A stretch of 23,999 nucleotides of DNA from Elysia marginata. Lineage: Eukaryota; Mollusca; Gastropoda; Plakobranchidae. Made by a program: the position numbers and the translations under genes. The notes below the pieces were generated by a model that was not told where the DNA came from, made no database searches, and saw only the letters and a program-made list of their open reading frames with translations. Position 1 is the first letter of the stretch. The number at the start of each line of letters is the position of its first letter. Location of the stretch: the NCBI GenBank assembly GCA_019649035.1, contig BMAT01009950.1, positions 6,260-30,258 on the forward strand. The letters run 5' to 3'. This document shows, piece by piece, positions 19,701 to 23,999 of this stretch.

Positions 19701-20620
19701 GGACATTAGCGAAATTGCATGTCAACACTTTCTGTCACCCGCATATCAAAATGAGAACGTAGGAATGAATTGATAGCTGTTATGAGTTGCAGGGAATTCT
19801 ACTCAAAACTCACAAATAAACACACGCGGCCGTGAATATCTTAGCCACTAAGACCACGCAAATAGGCCTAATTGATTGTGATCGTGTTGTTTCAGCGTTA
19901 CTGTCTCTCTGAGGGTTTCGCCATTTCACTGAGAGATGTCCAAGTGCCTAACAAATGCAGAATCGAATCCCTGCGATTTCTTTCCCCAACCTTTTAACAT
20001 AAACCTCATATTTCTGTCACGCTTTATGATTATTTCATGATACCATCATGACTATAAATACCCGACGTTTATTATCGGTACACACTCTCGACTTCAGAGA
20101 AACAAAATGTATTGAGTTATGCTGCCTTTTTATAATAACAAGAATATCTAAACATAGATTTGGGCTTGGAAACTATATCTATATCTAGATGTCCTTTAGA
20201 TTCCACATCTAATCTACACTGAGATCTAAAACTGCATTTAGATTTCGTTCTCAGCTGCAGTTGTAGGCGATGATTAGCACTTGAACATTTTGACAGGATT
20301 TGTAACTCAACCTTAGAGGTGAGGTTGTTCATATTGAAATGTTAAATTAATTTTAAGAACTCTACACTTCAAATTCAGAGCCAGGGAAATAAAAGAAAAC
20401 AGCACTGTGGTGTACGGGATAGTTTGAAAAAAAAATACAAGGAAATCAAGAACAAAGAGAAATAGGGAAAGCGAAAGAGATAGAATGGTAAACGGCGGTG
20501 TCAATTAAAACTTATCAGAAAGAAAACCAGAATATCAAAATCACAGGAAAATAGAGAAGGGTGGTGTTACTAAGAGTTTGACCGGGGAAAGGAAGAGGGG
20601 GGAAAGCTCATGAAAGGGAG
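16747..20620. other. Non-coding sequence, no gene recognised
   Basis: I find no exon with family resemblance on either strand. Small items include a T-rich run at about 18709-18729 and a hairpin at 19325-19341 (7-bp stem CGCCTTT, 3-base loop). A 10-bp inverted pair CATCTAAATT / AATTTAGATG lies near 19099-19137. A TATA-like CTATAAATAC occurs near 20053, but the first ATG after it (20107) opens only a two-codon frame. CpG and GC content rise somewhat from about 18,800 onward, which could mark a regulatory or intergenic region. Confidence 0.4.
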
Positions 20621-20680
<60 letters not shown>

Positions 20681-20682
20681 AG
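20621..20682. repeat. (AG)n microsatellite followed by a G run
   Basis: GA/AG dinucleotides repeat more than 20 times to about 20670, then a run of ten G. The open frame across it (20610-20828) is an artefact of the repeat. The G run may be a weak spot for assembly and sequencing. Confidence 0.95.
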
Positions 20683-23256
20683 GTAAGCGGGAGGGTATTT
20701 TTTTTATACATAGCGGTAGTTTATATACACCGACAAAAAGTGTACTCAAAACTCATGCGCACAGCACAAAGGCGAAAAAACATTTCTTAGGTTGTGTTAT
20801 AAACCCTGTGAAAATGTTCCTGTGGTAATCTAGCTCATTTTCACCGTTCGTAGAACGGGTTACTCAGCTAGTTTATAAAATAAAAGGGTAGAGCGGAAAA
20901 GGCGCGTAAAACAAATGGCCAGTTATAAGGTGCTACCTGCTGTGATACTGGAAACGTTTATTCTCTACAACTGGGAAATGTTTGTAGTCGATGATCGCGT
21001 ATGCGGCTATTTGATCTCCACCCAGGAAATACTGTTAGTAGTAGTATTAGGCTAGCAGGATGTTATTGCGCCAGCACGGTTTGTATTTTGAGACAGACGT
21101 GACCAAGGCGAAACGAAAATAATGATTTAACGTAAGTCCCTAACATGTATTCAGCTAAAATGATTACATCCACTGGAGGATGAGAAAACATCATCAATAA
21201 AATACAAAAAATCTTGGAACAGAAAATATCATATTTCTATTAAAAATAAAAACACCCACGTTGACGTGGGTCATGGTGTTGTGAAGCGAACACCTCAGCG
21301 CCGGGCTGTGTGTGCGCGTTGGAAGGAAAGAAAACATTAATATAGATAAAAACGTAATACATAAAGATGGATAAGATTCATAGAAGCAAGAGAAAGAGAA
21401 TGAATGAAAATAAAGATAGTAAGGGAAAACAAGACTACTAGTAATATGGAGGAAATAGTAGTGGTGTCGGGCGAGGAGGGGCAAAGGTGATTTTAAAAAT
21501 GTTAAAAAATACAAGAGAAGAAAAAGTACGTGACTTTTTTATCAAACATCTTTTTTTTGTTACGTGATTGTTCTTCAAAACAAGAGGCAAATCAAAGTAG
21601 GCTACATAGTAGGAATGTATCTTATCTAGCTTGTTTTAAAGTTAAGTGAATGAATTTAAGTTTTGTTCCTCACGTCAGGGAAACAAAGTCTAACGTTAAT
21701 TTACTGGCTACATAATATCATTCCTACTGTACTGTTACCGCTTTGAGAGAGGAGGCAATGTTTTTAAAGCAAAGCAACGTAAGATCTGGCTGATTACCGA
21801 AGTCAAAGACAGTGATGGAACAAAGAGCTAAGCTGTAGAGGGCGCAGATGGCTTAGGGCCGATCACCTGATCACTTTACCCTCTGGTGGAACTGGTGTCT
21901 CCAACCTAGGTCTAGAGCTGTCGTTGTTCGGACACAGGGCGATTCATCTTCGAGCTCCTCGGTGTAAAAATAAACCTAGTGACATTTTTAACTAGTCGTG
22001 GCTGTAAGCTTCACAGGAAGTAAAATACTGTGAAACTAGAGTGCAATGAGTGAATTGGGTTAATTAAATACTTTTTTGAGCGTTTCATTCCTAGACCCCC
22101 TAGAATATATTTTCTATGGTAGTTTTGTTTTTCCCCCAATTGCATTTTGTTTGTCCTATTCCCATGATAAATGCAATAACAACGTCGTGGTTCAAAATGA
22201 ACAGTCCTTGACAAAATGCAATAGTAAAATTTATAGTAACTTTGATATTTTTATAAAAAAAAATCTGACAAGAAATTCGATGCACTCAAAGGCTATCCAA
22301 CCTAAAGCTTATAATGCATGTTTTGTCTTTATTACTCATGTGCGCTAGAGATATTCCTATTCACATTATGGCTAAAAACACGTTAAGCCTATCTCTTCAA
22401 AGTAAGATAAAATGTGACCTCGACGCACGTGTCCCTATCACGACGAAAACGAAGGGCTTTTTTATTATTAAATTTCAGGCGCATTTTCAGTACTTTCGTA
22501 CTAAATTACAGCGTTTGTACACACCGCAAAAACAATGATTTGTTCGTTCAACTATAAAAATGTTTTCTTTTTAAAGGTTGAAAGATTACTTTTTTCGCAG
22601 TTCAGAATCAGTTAAATAGTAAACATTGTCATGATTGTGGTATATCACTTCGTTTGTTTTATGTTCTTTTAGTCTCTACTTCTTTTTGACTCTACTCAAC
22701 CTGGTTGTCAATAAATGTCATAAAAGCAGGTCACACCATGAAGAGGTTGTTCATATTGTCCACGTACTGAAGTTGTAGTCTAATCTTGATACAGTAGTCA
22801 GGTTTTAACGGTAACTTAGCCGCACAAGTAGCCACGGCTTCCGGTCAATGTTCGCCACGGATCTTCCGAGTGTTTGGAATCAAGTTAAGCCGGGTTGGTC
22901 TCTGGTCTCTATAGGGACACACACACACGTTGCAACTTATTCGGAACACAAAAAGGACGTGTTTTAGAAAGACAAAGGGGTAATAGTTAGAATTATGATC
23001 AATATCGTTGCATTTCTTAAGTAGGTCATGTAAGCGGTTTGGTCTTCTAGGGTATTTTCACCATTTTTCGCCGATGTTAATAATTATAGAACCACAACAG
23101 GCCTATAACAGCAGACTTTGGCCAAAGGAGCTGGGTAAAGTCATAAGATTAATTGTTCTCCGACGGTATGCGTAAAATAGTCGGTGTTGGCGATGTTGTT
23201 CTCTGTGGGTCGCGATGGTGATAACGTGGAAAAATAAAGCGTGATTAAGTACCTAA
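20683..23256. other. Non-coding sequence, no gene recognised
   Basis: There is no convincing exon. On the minus strand, the open frame at 21194-21514 (106 codons) is rich in F, S, Y and L and has no domain signature, so it is treated as chance. A compact hairpin ACCCACGT-TG-ACGTGGGT lies at 21254-21271 and is followed on the minus strand by a T-rich run. A short CA repeat is at about 22918-22929. Confidence 0.4.
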
Positions 23257-23860
23257 AGGTGGGTTTACATGGTAAATTTTAGGACGCAAAATCAGAAGCA
23301 TTTTTTCCCTGTAAAACCAATGCGGAATTTTCTTGGTGGAATACACCCATTTTTATGGAGCTCCTACACGGAGTTAAAAAAGAAACGAATCGAAGTTTAG
23401 GCCACAACTAGATCTAGAATCTAGATCAAATCTGGCGCTGAACCTTTTGCGTCTACATGTACAGCGTCTAAATCTATACCGGTATTTAGATTTTGGAATT
23501 TTGCATTATTTCCGCTTGTCTGGATGTGCATTCAAAACAATATGCTTATTATTATTTTTGTCTCCTCATTGGCAATTTACTTGTGTGTGTGGATGTAAGA
23601 AGCAAAGCCGAGCCCGATTCGTCCATAAAAAGAACCATTTTGTTGGAAAAAAATGAAGTTTGAAATGATTATCTATCCCACAATGCATTGCACACCCTGA
23701 TTCTCTCCAAAATTAGTTGCTGTTTTCCAGTGGAAATCTACGAAAAAATCAGAACGGAATGGAATTTTCGGCGACAATCTACTCGTTCGAACGTTCTACT
23801 ATTGCGTTCTGATTTCTATTCTGATTTGGCATGCCATTTCAGAAACATGTAAATCCACCT
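23257..23860. mobile_element. Non-autonomous Harbinger-like MITE, 604 bp
   Basis: The left end AGGTGGGTTTACATG (23257-23271) recurs inverted at 23846-23860 with one mismatch in 15. TAA flanks each end (23254-23256 and 23861-23863), which fits the TWA target duplication of PIF/Harbinger transposons. Further in, both ends carry related CAAAATCAGAAGC / CAAATCAGAATAG blocks. The interior has a CCCACAATGCATTGC sequence (about 23679-23693) and no recognisable transposase or Myb-like gene. The open frame at 23447-23656 is not recognised. It is probably mobilised in trans, if at all. Confidence 0.7.
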
Positions 23861-23999
23861 TAAAACCCAAAGATTTCTTTTGATTTATGATTTATGTGTC
23901 TGCTAATGACGTTGCTACCAAACGGAAGGCAACCTTCATCACGCGCTCATAAATCTTTATTAGAGACCTTTAGCACACGCACCGTGTCTCACTACGCGT
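23861..23999. other. Right edge, nothing recognised
   Basis: This is a short flank after the TAA duplication. I see no feature in it. Confidence 0.5.

Noticed and set aside
20050-20110. TATA box and start codon of a gene
   Set aside because: CTATAAATAC is suggestive, but the first ATG gives a two-codon frame and no exon follows.
20610-20828. 72-codon frame rich in RE and G
   Set aside because: It is produced by the AG microsatellite and G run.
21194-21514. 106-codon frame on the minus strand, hydrophobic-looking
   Set aside because: It is F/S/Y/L-rich through base composition and has no signal peptide pattern followed by a domain. No splice or promoter support is visible.
1-23999. CRISPR array, operon or other prokaryotic system
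   Set aside because: There are no regularly spaced repeats. The exon/intron structure, SINE and LINEs show animal DNA.

Overview
The window reads as eukaryotic, animal nuclear DNA. It is AT-rich, has no dense ORF packing, and its only clear gene is split into short exons with GT/AG boundaries and introns of 0.7 to 3.8 kb. The repeats (a tRNA-derived SINE, non-LTR LINE fragments, and candidate pogo-like and Harbinger-like elements) resemble those I associate with molluscs and other lophotrochozoans. A marine or freshwater mollusc is my best guess, but this is an inference from repeat style and not a proven assignment.

The left half (about 830 to 12,279, + strand) holds the last six coding exons of one gene. 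I recognise it as an orthologue of TCAIM (T-cell activation inhibitor, mitochondrial; DUF4461 region). The exons are 830-940, 1667-1890, 3591-3682, 6640-6884, 10635-10766 and 12009-12279. Splice phases agree at all five junctions, and together they encode about 357 residues, roughly the C-terminal two thirds of the protein. The start codon and the N-terminal exons lie upstream of the window. A likely poly(A) signal follows at 12714.

The introns hold most of the mobile DNA. The third intron seen here contains a complete-looking tRNA-derived SINE on the minus strand (4131-4388) with 9-bp target duplications. A piece with a similar core lies in the preceding intron near 2481-2516. The largest intron (6885-10634) contains a 27-bp inverted repeat pair flanked by TA at 6965 and 10319. 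Between these ends lie a plus-strand LINE with most of its reverse transcriptase deleted (about 7560-9073) and a second LINE, facing the other way, whose 5' part is inverted (about 9078-9610).

The right half (12,280 to 23,999) has no convincing coding exon on either strand. It contains a two-copy 94-bp tandem duplication (13293-13476), a 22-bp perfect palindrome, a 238-bp inverted-repeat element (14127-14364), an 864-bp TA-flanked pogo/Tigger-like non-autonomous element (15883-16746), an AG microsatellite with a G run (20621-20682), and a 604-bp TAA-flanked element with Harbinger-like features at the right edge (23257-23860).

I found no CRISPR array, operon, rRNA or functional tRNA gene, and no retrovirus-like or other capsid-bearing element. 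The candidate new items are the three inverted-repeat DNA elements and the SINE whose tail resembles an RTE LINE end.
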